Shown: one piece after another, positions 46,463 to 58,425 of the stretch
Position numbering within the stretch: position 1 is the first letter of the stretch
Layout of the letters: every line of letters starts with the position of its first letter
Origin: Rhinopithecus roxellana
Taxonomy: Eukaryota; Chordata; Mammalia; Primates; Cercopithecidae
Direction of reading: 5' to 3'
DNA length: 64,000 nucleotides
Assembly: GCF_007565055.1 (NCBI RefSeq)
Contig: NC_044566.1
Span: 93,836,297-93,900,296, forward strand
Notes under the pieces: model-generated
Told to the model about the DNA's origin: nothing
The model's input: the letters and a program-made list of their open reading frames with translations, nothing else
Database searches by the model: none
Translations under genes and position numbers: made by a program

Positions 46463-48019
46463 ATTTTCACAGTCTTGAAGTACATTTTACATTTACCTTT
46501 AGGTTCGTTCGAGTTATTTTTCAGGAAAACGACAGTCAAAACGTCCTTTAGGTTTGCAGAAGCTGTTGATTGGCTACACCCTGACCCATTAAGGGGCTGC
46601 AAAGTCCAAAACTACTTTCAGAGTAATGCTAAGACAATAGTTTTATTTTCTGCTCTCTCAAATATACAGTGGAGTTTCCCACTGTACAGTTGGACCACTG
46701 TACAGAGCTACATAACTGGACTTTCCAGTTGACTGATGCATAATGTTATGAAATCTTATGTGGGTAAAAGATCAATTTGAACCATAAAATACACCAATAA
46801 ACTTTAGTGTAACAGTCCAAATTGTTCATTCATATGGTTTCAGATTCCTCATTGCAATTAACCTTTAAGAAACTACCACTTGCTAAGTTATGGTGTAGTA
46901 TCAAAAAATAATGTATCGTGTGAAAGGGTATTAAAATGCTTCCTTTTCCAACCACAGGGTGTATCTAGGTGAGGCCAGGTTTTCCTCATATGCTTCAACC
47001 AAAGCAGTGTATCGCAACAAACTGAAAGCAGAAGCAGCTATGAGGACCCAGCTGTTTTCTATTGAACAAGACATTTGCCTGCCAGACACAGTGGCTTAGG
47101 CCTGTAATTCCAGCACTTTGGGAGGCTGAGGCAGACGGTTCGCTTGAGGTCAAGAGTTTGAGACCAGCCTGGCCAACATGGTGAAACCCTGTCTCTACAA
47201 AAAGTACAAAAAATAGCTGGGTGTGGTGGTGCACACCTGAAGTTCCAGCTTCTCGGGAAACTGAAGCATGAGAATAGCTTGAACCCACAGGCGGAGGTTG
47301 CAGTGAGCCAAGGTTGTGCCACTGCACTCCAACCTGGGGGACAGAGAGAGACCCCATCTTAAAATAAATACATACATACATGCATACATTTGCCAAAATG
47401 TTAAACCGTGCTATTCTTCCAATAATTTTTGCTTGGGGAAGTAATTTTGCATAAAAAAAGTTAGATATGTTAATATGTAATGGGTATGTTACTGTTATTT
47501 TTTTTAATGAACTTCATTTTTTTTACATTTCTCAGTTTCAATTCCTACTATGGTAAATACTCATAGATATAAACCCACATAAACTAAATATCTGTAGTTC
47601 TTAATAATTTCTAAGAGTAAAGGGATTCCAAGACAAAAAGTTTGAGAACTGAAATTGAAAAGTGCTCTAAAGCTTAAAAAAACGTAAACCCTTCACTTAC
47701 GTTCAATTCTATAAATATTCTTTGCAACTAAATGCAAGATAGTATGGTATCCAGACTCTGCTCGTGAGTATCTGCAGTGATCCGTACCTTGATTGTACAT
47801 CTGCTCTGCATACCGAGGACCTGAACAGGCTAACTGGTGGCTGCAGATTTGTCTTCTAAGGAGCAATTGTGGTCTGTGGACAGGCAGCTTCAGCCTCACG
47901 TGGGATTTTGTTTGCACTAGTCAGTGCCAAGCCCTACCCTAGACCTGTTAAAGCAGAACTGGTGTTTAACAAGACACCCCAGGAAAATTGTGCGTACCCT
48001 AAAGTCTGAGATGCACTAA
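46463..48019. other. Upstream intergenic, mostly unique apart from one Alu
   Basis: No gene recognised outside the Alu at 47082-47380. Confidence 0.45.
47082..47380 (+). mobile_element. Alu with ATAC-rich tail
   Basis: GACACAGTGGCTTAGGCCTG. The tail is AAATAAATACATACATACA. CATTTGCC(A/T)G-like flanks occur on both sides. Confidence 0.92.
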
Positions 48020-48250
48020 TGTAGTGATTCTCGGGGGACAATTTTGACCTCCAGGGGACAATATCTGGAGACATTTTTGGGTGTCACAACATGGTGGGGG
48101 AGGATGCTACTTGCATCTAATGGGCTGCGGTCAGGGGTACTGCCAAACATCCAGCAATACGGGGCCAGCCTCCCCCAACTCCTGTCCACAGTAAAGAGTT
48201 ACCCCGCCCAGATTGTCAGTAGTGCAGAGGTGGAGGAAACCCTACAGCCG
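48020..48250 (+). mobile_element. MER5A (hAT-Charlie non-autonomous DNA transposon)
   Basis: Starts TAGTGATTCTCGGGGGAC, contains CTGGAGACATTTTTGGGTGT, and ends GGAGGAAACCCTA. The order and termini fit MER5A. Confidence 0.85.
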
Positions 48251-49227
48251 TGTGACTCATCTGACCTTTACTGTGAATTCCTGGAACTCCTGGTGCATAC
48301 CATTTCTGTCACCCTGGCTGATATTTCCACCTTTTCTCTTTAGATTTTATTACAAGAACTCATTCTGTTGATCCCCAGGAATCACCTATTGCCTTGCTAT
48401 GTTTTGTTCAACCTGTTTTTGAATATGCTTTCTACATTGGGGAAATAGGAGGACGTTTGTAAACCTTAGATAAAGCTACGTACACTATAAGGAAATCACC
48501 GGACATGTGGATAAGGTTTGCAGAGGTGAAGGGCTGTCTCCACCAGAGAGACCCAGGAGTCAGGGTAAGCCTGACTCATCATGAGATCAGGTATCCCAAT
48601 CCACAGCGGACTTCCACAGCTCACCTTCCTAGGTAACCGCTCTGCCTTCCCAGGTAAAGTACGAATAATATCAGAACTTACAGCATATTTTGAGGTCAAA
48701 TTTATAGAATTTGGTGATTTCATTTTTATTATTACTCAACCTTTTATTTACAACCAAATTAATAAGGCTACTTACACATAACAATGTGTGGACATACACA
48801 TTAAAATAATCATTTGCTGCCTAGCACTCCTACCCAGGTACTTTAAGAACATCATTGAGTGGATAAGTTACCCACTCCCTCTGCCGGGTAAAATACTTTG
48901 CACAATATCAACTGAAATGATACCTCTTCCAAACTGTAATGGCAGAAGTAGGTGTCCCCTCTTTTGTGCTGGCATCACGCTTGATGCACACCTAACTTAT
49001 CATACTTAGGCCAGTGTCTCTGTTGTTGGGTTTCTGTCTTCTACTGTGAATGGGTGAGCCCATAAAAATCAGAGAATGTGTCTTACAAAATGTTGTATCC
49101 TGCTCATTTTGATGTGAAGCTATTGTCTTCCTTCAATAAAAACAGCATTTCTGAGGTCTTAGCATCAGGAAAATCTCCAAGTGGGTAAGGTTAAAGAAAA
49201 AATTATTCATGACACTTATTCAATGTG
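48251..49227. other. Upstream intergenic, unique
   Basis: Contains the 48392-48448 segment that recurs at 53062-53117. No gene recognised. Confidence 0.45.
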
Positions 49228-49293
49228 GTCCAATAGTCTGTTCTTACACTGCTATAAATACCCAAGACTGGGTTATTTATTTATTTATTTTAT

Positions 49294-49298
<5 letters not shown>

Positions 49299-49326
<28 letters not shown>

Positions 49327-49614
49327 GAGATGGAGTCTCGCTCTTTCGCCCAGGCTGGAGCGCAGTGGCACAAACTCAGCTCACTGCAAGCTCCACCTCC
49401 CGGGTTCACGCCATTCTCCTGCCTTAGCCTCCCGAGTAGCTGGGACTACAGGCACCCGCCATCACACTTGGCTAATATTTTTTTGCGTTTTTTTAGTAGA
49501 GACAGGGTTTCACTGTGTTAGCCAGGATGGTCTTGATCTCCTGACCTCGTGATCCACCCACCTTGGCCTCCGAAAGTGCTGGGATTACAGGCATGAGCCA
49601 CCACACCCAGCCTA
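49299..49614 (-). mobile_element. AluY inserted in THE1 LTR
   Basis: T27, then GAGATGGAGTCTCGCTCTTT, to CACCACACCCAGCC. Confidence 0.94.
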
Positions 49615-49910
49615 TTTTTTGATTTTTTTGAGATGGAGTCTCATTCTTGTTGCCCCGGCTGGAGTGCACTGGCACGATCTCGGCTCACTGCAACCTCTGC
49701 CTCCCGGGTTCAAGTGTTTCTCCTGCCTCAGCCTCCCCAGTAACTGGGATTACAGGTGCCCACACCACATCCAGCTAATTTTGTATTTTTAGTAGAGACA
49801 GGGTTTCACTATGTTGACCAGGCTAGTCTCGAACTCCTGACCTCAGGTGATCCACCCGCCTCGGCCCCCCACAGTGCTGGGATTACAGATGTGAGCCACC
49901 ACACCCGGCC
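49615..49910 (-). mobile_element. Alu, second of a tandem pair in THE1 LTR
   Basis: GAGATGGAGTCTCATTCTTG to CCACCACACCCGGCC, then the LTR resumes at AAGACTGGGT. Confidence 0.94.
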
Positions 49911-50228
49911 AAGACTGGGTAATTTATAAAGGAAAGAGTTTTAATGAACTCACAGTTCCACATGGCTGGGGAGGCCTGAGGAAACTTGCAATCATGGCAG
50001 AAGGGGAAGCAAACACGTCCTTCACAAGGTGGCAGGAGAGAGAAGTGCCGAGTGAAGGGGGAAAAGCCCCTTGTAAAACCATCAGATCTGGTGCGTACTC
50101 AGTATCGTGGGAGCAACGTGGTTGTTGTTGTTCCATGTCCAGTCACCTCCCACCAGGTCTCTCCCTAGACACCTGGGGATTACAATTCAAGATGAGATTT
50201 GGGTGAGGACACAGCCAAACCATATTAG

Positions 50229-51073
50229 ATGGTAAAGCAGACTTCCATTTCAGGGGGCCGTGATGATAGGTAGTGGGGCACTGCAGGGCCTTGCAGTGGG
50301 GAGAAATTGAACTCAACACCAACTCTGCCAAGGACATGTGGGGATTTATAATCAAGGAGCAGGGAGGAAAGCAGCGCATGGAAAATTACTAAGAGGAAGT
50401 CCCAAGGATAAGGGGGTTTCTGTCTAAACAGACCTGATAGGATTCTCGCTGAAAGCAGACCAGGGTGACCAGATAGCAAGGGTGATCAACCAAGAGTAGG
50501 GGCTTTTCACTAGACCCACTTAGCAGGATTCTTGCTCACAATGGGCTCTGCAAGGACAGAGAGAAAAGCCCAAGGTTGGGCCTAGTCAAGCAGAGAACTC
50601 AAGAGAATCCTGACTGGAGTTTTGATCAAAGGAGAGAGTCTTTTTCAGGCAGGAGGGAAGATGGTTGGCCAAACATCCTGAACAACCATTTTCCCCTTGC
50701 TTTCACCTGCCTTTAGTACAGTGCTCCTTCTGAATAGCTGAGATACACTGAAATTCTTCCTACAAATTACTGAGTAGTAGAGAAGGTGAAAAACAACAAC
50801 AAAAAAGAATCACAAACTTCCAAAGTATCGAGCTGCATACAAATGGTATCTACTGTCCCCACAGCATAGAGGTGATATCCGGTTCCACTTTGTGGCTGAG
50901 AAGTCCCTCTCCAAATCTCCAGAGATTCTCTGCAGCAGCCTTCTGGGGAAATCGGTAGATAATCACTAGGGTTGGTGGTCAATCCTTGGATAAAATAGGC
51001 TTCAAATGTACTTTGCACTGCTTCAAATCCATTTTCAACATATAATATGAAACTAATACTTATTAGAAAATGG
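50229..51073. other. Upstream intergenic, unassigned
   Basis: No recognisable gene or repeat. May be MaLR internal sequence, since it directly follows the THE1 LTR. Confidence 0.35.
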
Positions 51074-51375
51074 GGCTGGGCACAGTGGCTCACACCTGTA
51101 ATCCCAGAATTTTGGAGGCTGAGGTAGGAGGATCCCTTGAGGCCAGGAGTTTGAGACCAGCCTGGGAAACATAGGGAGGCCTCACCTCTACAAACAAAAA
51201 ATTTTAAAAACTAGCCAGGCGTGGTTGTGTGCATCTGTAGTCTCAGCTACTTGGGTGGCTGAGGCAGGAGGATTGCTTGAGCCCAGGAATTCAAAGCTGC
51301 AGTGAGCCATAATCGCACCGCTGCACTCCAACCTGGGCATAGAGTGAGACCCCTTCTCTAAGAAAAAGATAAAAG
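51074..51375 (+). mobile_element. Alu, old type
   Basis: GGCTGGGCACAGTGGCTCAC. CCTGGGAAACATAGGGAGGC suggests AluJ. Confidence 0.92.
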
Positions 51376-51675
51376 AAAGAAAGTGGGTCTGGAATCTTTG
51401 AAAAGGGTAGTTAAATCTTTTCAATGATCCAATAGTATTCACAATGGATGTTTACTCAACAGGGAGCAGTTTGGAAACTCACAGGGTATTTTTGGTTGTC
51501 GACAATGAATTGGGAGATATGACATGAGGTCCAACAGTGGCAGACACAATGCTGCACAAAAACCAGATTGTTCTCGATTCTAACCACCTTTTGACTATCT
51601 TACCACATGCTTATTATGTGGGTGAAAAGCCTGTTGGTATTCTTTCAGGTCTGGAGCCTATCCCATTTTACATGT

Positions 51676-51962
51676 TGCTCTGGTCTGAATGCTTGTGTCC
51701 CCCAGAATGCATATGTTGAAATGTAACCCACTGAACAGTGGTGCTGGTAGGTGGGTCATCTGGAAGGTGATTAGGTCATCAGAGCAGAGCTCTCATGAAC
51801 AGGATCAGTGCCCTTATAAAAGAAGCCTGAGGGCACTTGTTTTGTGCTCCCACCATGTGAAGGCACAGCTGGAAACGAAGAGCCAGCCCTCATCAGACAC
51901 CGAATCTGCTGGTGCCTTGATCTTGGACTTCCCAGCCTCCAGAACTGTGGGATATATACATA
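51676..51962 (+). mobile_element. MaLR LTR fragment
   Basis: TTGTGTCCCCCAGAATGCAT, GTGCCCTTATAAAAGAAGCC and TTGATCTTGGACTTCCCAGC fit a MLT1/MST-type LTR. The 3' end is lost at the adjoining Alu. Confidence 0.75.
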
Positions 51963-51969
51963 TATACAT

Positions 51970-52286
51970 TTAGACAGGGTCTCACTTCGTCACCTAGGCT
52001 GGAGTGCAGGGGCATGATCATGGTTCACTGCAGCCCGACCTGCTGGGTTCAAGCAATCCTCCTGCCTCAGCCTCCCAAGTAGCTGGGACTACAGGGTGCA
52101 TGCTCCCACACGCAGCTAATTATCTGATTTGTTGTAGAGATAGGGTCTCACTATGTTGCCCACACTGGTCTTGAACTCCTGGGCTCAGTGATCCTCCTGC
52201 TAAGGCCCCCCAGAGTGCTGGGATTACAGGCTGGGACTGTAATGAGCATGAGCTCATTGTGAGCTCATGAGCCACCGTGCCCAGCC
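51970..52286 (-). mobile_element. Alu, old type, with a palindromic insertion
   Basis: TTAGACAGGGTCTCACTTCG to CCACCGTGCCCAGCC. About 36 extra bases containing a perfect inverted repeat lie at 52231-52268, near its 5' end. Confidence 0.92.
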
Positions 52287-52837
52287 TTGCCTTCCTTTAA
52301 AATGGGAGCTGTGTTATTTATTATAGCATTTCCAGCTGCATATTTGGGTGAAAAGGATTTCAGTGAAGTGGAACAATTACTGCAAAAGTAACGAAATGTA
52401 ACGGAACATTTGACATACTTTTTAAAAGAATTAGAACTTCATTAAAGTTCATCACTCAAATTCTTAAAAATATTTCATATTATTGCCATCTGTTTCAATC
52501 TGGGTCTCTCCAAAAGCAGACTCTGAGACAAAAGTTTCAGATACAAGTAGGAGATTCTCCTGGGGGTTATAAGCCCCTGGGCACTTGCAGCCTGCTCTAT
52601 GCCTGGGCCAAGCACACCCCTGTATCCAGAGAAAGCCCTCAGGCAGAGGCACCTGAGGTCTTACATGAGAATTGCCACTGAAGCACTAGGTACTTCCAGG
52701 GTGGGCAAAGGGAATGCGGTTGGGACACCAGTAGCATCTCCTACAAGTGAAAAGAAGGCAGTTAGCCTCAATTTCCTAATCTCCCTATTCTCCTGCCTCT
52801 GGTCCCAGGCAGGATATTTTTATTACCATGTAAACAT

Positions 52838-53255
52838 CAGAGTGTACTTACACAAACCTGGAGGCTGTAACCTACCACACCCCTAGGCTACATGATTTAA
52901 CCCATTGCTCCCAGGCCATAAACCTATACAACATGGGCTTGTACTGAATGCTGTAGGCAATTGTAACACGATGGTAAGTATGTGTGTATCTAAACACAGA
53001 AAAGGTGCAGTAAAAATATGATATAAAAAGATTAAAAACGGTCCACCTGCAGAGGGCAAGTGTCTTGCTATGTTTTGTTGAATCTTCTTGAATCTGCTTT
53101 CTACATTGGGGAAATAGCCCATCACCATCCATCACCATGGATGGAGCTTGCAGGACTGTAAGTTGCTCTGGGTGAGTCGGCGAGTGAATGGTGAGTGAAT
53201 GTGAAGGCTTAGGATGTTACTGTGCACAAGTGGAGACTTTACAAACACTGGACAC
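52838..53255 (+). mobile_element. Tigger-family DNA transposon fragment with an internal insertion
   Basis: GAGTGTACTTACACAAACCT, GTAGGCAATTGTAACACGAT and GTTGCTCTGGGTGAGTCGG match a Tigger (Tigger3-like) consensus recalled from memory. Between GGGCA and ATGGAGCTTGC, about 70 bp (53060-53130) is foreign to that consensus. Confidence 0.65.
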
Positions 53256-53365
53256 TTAGTCTGGCTGCCCTCCCCCTCCGCCACGCTCTGTGGTTTGCTG
53301 ACACTCCTGTCACTGGGTGTGTGGCCGGTTGCACCTTTCCCGGGTTGTGGGTGCACCCTCAGCTT

Positions 53366-53671
53366 TTTTTTTTTGTTTGTTTGTTTTTTGAGACGGAGTC
53401 TCGCTCTATCGCCCAGGCTGGAGTGCAGTGGCCGGATCTCAGCTCACTGCAAGCTCCGCCTCCCGGGTTTACGCCATTCTCCTGCCTCAGCCTCCCGAGT
53501 AGCTGGGACTACAGGCGCCCGGCACTTCGCCCGGCTAGTTTTTTGTATTTTTTAGTAGAGACGGGGTTTCACTGTGTTAGCCAGGATGGTCTCGATCTCC
53601 TGACCTCGTGATCCACCCGTCTCGGCCTCCCAAAGTGCTGGGATTACAGGCTTGAGCCACCGCGCCCGGCC
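53366..53671 (-). mobile_element. AluY, Old World monkey (YR) type
   Basis: TGCACCCTCAGCTTTT on both sides. Contains GTGGCCGGATCTCAGCTC. Confidence 0.96.
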
Positions 53672-54834
53672 TGCACCCTCAGCTTTTACAGAGGCTCCTT
53701 CAAGTGGAAAGAAGGAAGTGAGGTCAAATTGCCTAATCTCCTTATCCTCTTACCCCGGGACCCCATCTTTCTCCTTCCCCTCTACCCCTCCCCCTAGTAT
53801 GGCCAAGGGATTTCCAAAACTGTTGTAAGACAAATTATATTCCAGGAGAGGCTCAGAAAGTCTGCTGGCAGAGTCTCCTCTATATTGCTACAATGATATC
53901 ATCTATTTGTAGAAGCTGGGGTTGGTTAAGATGTTAAAGTGAGATCATTGCGCTGATCTGCCAAATGTTTATATCCTTCTGCCTGCTAGGGATGGCGTAT
54001 TTGTTTAGAAGAGAATTTATTCAGTAATGAGTATCCCCACCAATGCCCAAAAAGACACGAAATAATAACTTCTTGGATTTTCTGAGCCAGCAGGTTTAGG
54101 AGGGTTTGCCCTCTGCAAACACAACAGGGGGACAGAGTGGGACTCAGGTGGACCCTGCACAAGGAAGCCTGACTCTAAGGAGGGAGGAATGTGCACAGGA
54201 ATGGTGGGATCCTGACACTAATTTTAGATAGTTCTGATGTCCACGTGTCCATCTGGGTGCGTTTCCTTTAATAAACCACTCCCTTTGTGCGCCACCCATT
54301 CTTCCAACTAAAACCCTCCCACTGTTGGGTACAGCCCCGATCCCTGGTACGGAGGCTCTTCAGTTTTAGTCCCTTGCAGTTGCTGTGTGCAATGGCCTTA
54401 ACCAAATCCGCTCCGTCAGCCACAAAACCAAAACATCTGCTCAACATCCTCTTGATTTGTTTATTCATCTATTTGAAGTGAATTTTGCAAACACCTTTCA
54501 GCCTTTTCTACTGCAGACTAAATATTTCTGTAACTTTCCAACCCTTTGGTAATTCTAATGTTTTTGAATCCTCTCCAATTTTCCATATTATCTTTACATC
54601 ATGGAGTTTAAATGGTATATGAGACTCTACCTCTAAAACAGAGGGATAGCATTCATTGATCAGTAACCTATTGTGATGACAACTTACAGGGTCTGGTCCC
54701 TGACTCCCGACTTCTAAAGGAAAGGAAAAGAGACTCTAACACAATCTGCTAATTAACCCACAGGTTGGATTGAGAAGGAAAAAAAATCCACCTGAATTCT
54801 CAAGATAAAAGGTATCATTTAAATAATTATTCTG
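53672..54834. other. Upstream intergenic, unique
   Basis: Between an AluY and the GAPDH retrocopy. No feature recognised. Confidence 0.45.
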
Positions 54835-55305
54835 GGTCTCTGCTTCTGTTTGACAAGACAGCCACATCTTTTTGCGCAGTGCCAGCTGCATCCCTCAGAC
54901 ACCATGGTGAAAGTTAAGGCCAGAAAAAACAGATTTGGCCATATTGGGGGCCTGGTCACCAGGGCTGCCAACTCTGGCAAAGTGGATATTGTCACCATCA
55001 ATGACCTCAACTACATGGTCTACATGTTCCAGTATGATTCCTCCCATGGCAATTTCCACGGCACCATCAAGGCTGAGAATAGGAAGCCTGCTATCAATGA
55101 CAATCCCATCACCATCTCGCAGGAGTGAGATCCCACCCAAATCAAGTGGGGTCATGCCAGCACTGATTATGTTGTGGTGTCCACCAGCATCTTTGCCACC
55201 ATAGAGAAGGCTGGGGATCACTTAGATGAGGGAGCCAAAAGGGTCATCATCACTCTCCCCTCTGCTGATGCCCCCATGTATGTGATGAGTGAAAGCTATG
55301 AGAAG
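54835..55305 (+). pseudogene. GAPDH processed pseudogene, 3'-truncated
   Basis: This matches GAPDH mRNA from the 5'UTR (TCTCTGCTTCTG, then CAGACACC before ATG at 54904) to about codon 135. It reads MVKVKARKNRFG, GLVTRAANSGKVDIV and LNYMVYMFQYDSSHG. Defects are a lost Phe codon in RAAFNSG, a lost PFID tetrapeptide, and CGA to TGA giving a stop at 55126-55128. After the stop the same frame resumes with DPTQIKWGHA and AKRVIITLPSADAPM, and it ends near EKY at about 55300. No catalytic-cysteine region, 3'UTR or poly(A) follows, so the 3' two-thirds were lost. It lies intergenically, upstream of UBAC2. Confidence 0.93.
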
Positions 55306-55841
55306 TACTGCCTACAGTAAGAGCTTGCTACTATTAATATCACCATTTTAGTAATCATACTCTGAACATTGGCAAAGAAGAAAAGACAGTTCTGAAAATC
55401 AAATCTGTCTGTTTCTGCCAGAACACTCATGAGACACTTTGTTCCTAAAGTAGCAATTAAGAATAAAGAACCAGAACAGTGTGATTGTCCAAGAAGTCAG
55501 CTTCTGGCTTAGCTCCGTCAGGATCCCAATTCTCTAGGGAGTCGAGCTACTCTCCGTGGCGTTCCCAGGGGCTGATAAAATAGAGAGGAAGAAGTCATTC
55601 TCCCACCTTCCTTCCACATCCATCTATGGCCTGATCATCACTGCAGCACCTCACTGCCCTGAGGTCCAAATAGGGGTTGGCGCACTCAGAGGTCCACAGG
55701 CGCCATCGAGGAGGGAAGCAGGCTGGTGCAATCGGTCAACACATGCACTTCGCTTTCATGCTCGTCACCTAGTAATAGTCTCCACCTACACAACTAAAGG
55801 TGTGCCATCTCCCAGATTCTAGAAACACAGGCTCCCTTGAT
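55306..55841. other. Intergenic stretch after the GAPDH retrocopy
   Basis: The sequence does not continue GAPDH. An 88-codon frame at 55556-55822 is not recognised. The missing poly(A) shows that the pseudogene's end was replaced or deleted here. Confidence 0.45.
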
Positions 55842-56108
55842 TTTTTTGAGACAGAGCCTCACTCTGTCACCCAGGCTGGTGTGCAGTGGCATGATCTCAG
55901 CTCACGGCAACCTCCACTCCCTGGGTTCAAGCAATTCTCCTGCCTCAGCCTCCCTAGTAGCTGGGATTACAGGCATGCGCTACCACACCTGGCTAATTTT
56001 TGTATTTTTGGTAGAGACGGGGTTTCACCATGTTAGTCAGGCTGGTCTCAAACTCCTGACCTCAAGTGATCCGCCCACCTCAGACTCCCAATCCGCTGCA
56101 CCTGGCCC
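55842..56108 (-). mobile_element. Alu with deleted 5' part
   Basis: GAGACAGAGCCTCACTCTGT. Near the end, CCCAAAGTGCTGGGATTACAG is reduced to CCCAATCCGCTGCACCTGG. Confidence 0.92.
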
Positions 56109-56470
56109 AGGCTCATTGGATTTATCTTGCATTTTTCCATTTTTGATAGTGACGCAGATATAGAGCACGGGTTTGTTCAACACTTCAACAATACAGACAT
56201 GGTCATGACAGTCCCTCAGTGTTAGGAGCAACGGGGAAGAGTGCACGCTGTGCTGAACTGATGGGCACATAACTGTCCCTTGAGTTGAGCCATGCCTGAG
56301 CCGTGTGCTGAAACACAGGGAATGGAGAGCTGTAGAAAGGCAGCCCAGAGTGTGGACTGTGCTGAAGAACCTCCCAATTCTTCAGTGCTGGCTCCTGTGG
56401 ATACATACATAGGGCAATCAATGCCACGGAAGGCCTGCAGCAGACAGATAGCACACATCCACTGCGTAAG
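56109..56470. other. Upstream intergenic, unique
   Basis: Unique sequence between two Alus. Overlapping frames on both strands, none recognised. Confidence 0.4.
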
Positions 56471-56495
56471 CAACAATTCTTTTCTTTTTCTTTTT

Positions 56496-56812
56496 CTTTT
56501 CTTTTTTTTTTTTTTTTTTTTTTTTTTGTCGCGACAGAGGCTCACTCTGTTGCCAGGCTGGAGTGGTGCAGTGGTGTGATCTTGGCTCCCTGCAACCTCC
56601 CACTCCCAGATTCAAGTAATTCTCCTACCTCAGCCTCCCGTGTAGCTGGGACTACAGGCCTGCACCACCACGCCCAGCTAATTTTTGTATTTTTGGTAGA
56701 GATGGGGTTTCACCATGTTGGCCAGGATGGTCTCCATCTTTTGACCTCGTGATCTGCCCACTTCAGTCTCCCAAAGTGCTGGGTTTACAGGCATGAGCCA
56801 CTGCACCCAGCC
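56496..56812 (-). mobile_element. Alu with target duplication
   Basis: AGCAACAATTCTTT on both sides. The T tail is preceded by (TTTTC)n. Confidence 0.94.
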
Positions 56813-56856
56813 AGCAACAATTCTTTCTAACTTAACTCTGAGCAGAGATTCTTTTT

Positions 56857-57160
56857 TCTTTTTTTTTTCTTAAGACGGAGTTTTGGCTTTTGTTGTCCAG
56901 GCTGGAGTGCAATGGCGTGATCTCGTCTCACTGCAACCTCTGCCTCTCGGGTTCAAGTGTTGTGTTTCTCCTGTCTCAGCCTTCCAAGTAGCTGGGATTA
57001 CAGGCACCCGCCATCATGCCCAGCTAATTTTTGTGTTTTTAGTAGAGACAGGGTTCCACCATATTGGTCAGGCTGGTCTGGAACTCCTGACCTCGTGATC
57101 TGCCCACCTCAGCCTCCCAAAGTGCTAGGATTATAGGTGTGAACCACTGCACCTGGCCAC
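56857..57160 (-). mobile_element. Alu abutting the ERV1 LTR
   Basis: AAGACGGAGTTTTGGCTTTT to CCACTGCACCTGGCC. The LTR begins directly after. Confidence 0.93.
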
Positions 57161-57548
57161 CTGCCTCCTATTCTATTCAAAGTCACTCCTCTGCTCACTG
57201 AGATAGACGCATATTTGATTTGCCTTCTTTGGAAAAGCTCATCAGAAACTCGAAAGAATGTAACTGTTTGTGTATCACCCATCTGTGACCTGGGAGCTCC
57301 CTCCCCTTTTTGAGTCTTCCTGTCTTTGCTTCAAGTTGTCCCGCCTTTCCAGATGGAACCAATGTACTTCTTACATATATTGATTGTTGTCTCATGTCTC
57401 CCTAAATGTATAAAACTAAGCTGTGCCTTGACCACCTTGGGCATATGTCGTCAGGACTTCCTGAGGCTGTGTCACAGGTGCGTCCTCAACGTTGGCAAAA
57501 TAAACTTTCTAAGTTAACTGAGACCTGTCTCAGATGGTCTGCGTTCAC
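57161..57548 (+). mobile_element. ERV1 LTR remnant (5' side), 5' end replaced by an Alu
   Basis: This shares a long colinear match with 62105-62478: ATTCTATTCAAAG, GCTCACTGAGATAGA, AACCAATGTACTTCTTA and CCACCTTGGGCA. The ATAAA-like signal and the terminal GGTTCACA-type end fit an LTR. Just after it, TTTGGTAACCACGAGG resembles a tRNA primer-binding site. The family is probably MER4-related, recalled from memory. No viral ORF survives. Confidence 0.7.
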
Positions 57549-58185
57549 ATTTTGGTAACCACGAGGGGATTCTGAGCGGAGGTGCCCCTGACCTTTGACA
57601 AATCTATTGGTGCTTGGTACCAGCATGAGCTAACTTTATGGTTCAAGCCAATAGGACAATTTGCTGAGGTTTGAGAGCACTCCCTCCAGAGAATCCCTGA
57701 TCTCTTAAAATTTGGTAGAGATCTAAAGTTCATTTTGCTGTACAACTCCTCTTTTTTTTTTTTTTTTTTTTTTTTTCAGTTTTACTTGCTTCTAACAGGA
57801 AGGCAAGTTTTTCTGCTTCTATGATGATGGAAGGCAAGTAACTCTTTTATGGAGTTTGAACTGGCTTCCAACAGGGAAGATGAGTTTTTTCTTTCCTGCT
57901 CCTAGGATGGCAGAGAGTAGTCTACAGCCTGAGACCCACCGCTAGGTAAGAGACTGGTTTGAGATTGTCTTGCAATTTCCTTTTAAATGACTAAAGTTAG
58001 CACTTAACAACCAGCCGGTGTAATTTCTGCTTTCACAAAGAACACTCAGAAATTGTATAATTTGTGTGATCATTGTTAGTTTAGCAGCATTCTGTCCTAG
58101 CTGAAATATGGTAATAAGACTAAAAAAAATTTTTTAAAGGAACTCAATGGTTAAAAGTCAGCTTAATTAAAAGGCTAACATCCAA

Positions 58186-58392
58186 CGTGTGCATGTGTGC
58201 ATGTGTGTATGTGTGCATGTGCGCGTGTGCATGTGTGCATGTGTGCGTGTGCGCGTGTGCACGTGTGCATGTGTGCGTGTGTGCATGTGTGCGTGTGCGT
58301 GTGTGCATGTGTGCGTGTGTGCATGTGTGCATGTGTGCATGTGTGCGTGTGTGCATGTGTGCGTGTGCGTGTGTGCGTGTGCGTGTGTGCGT

Positions 58393-58425
<33 letters not shown>

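Larger units (their letters stand above)
49228..50228 (-). mobile_element. THE1-type LTR (ERVL-MaLR), split by two Alus
   Basis: The plus strand shows the inverse LTR: TAGTCTGTTCTTACACTGCT, then after two Alus AAGACTGGGTAATTTATAAA, GAAACTTGCAATCATGGCAG, and the end AAACCATATTA. AAGACTGGGT flanks the Alu pair as a target duplication. Confidence 0.88.
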
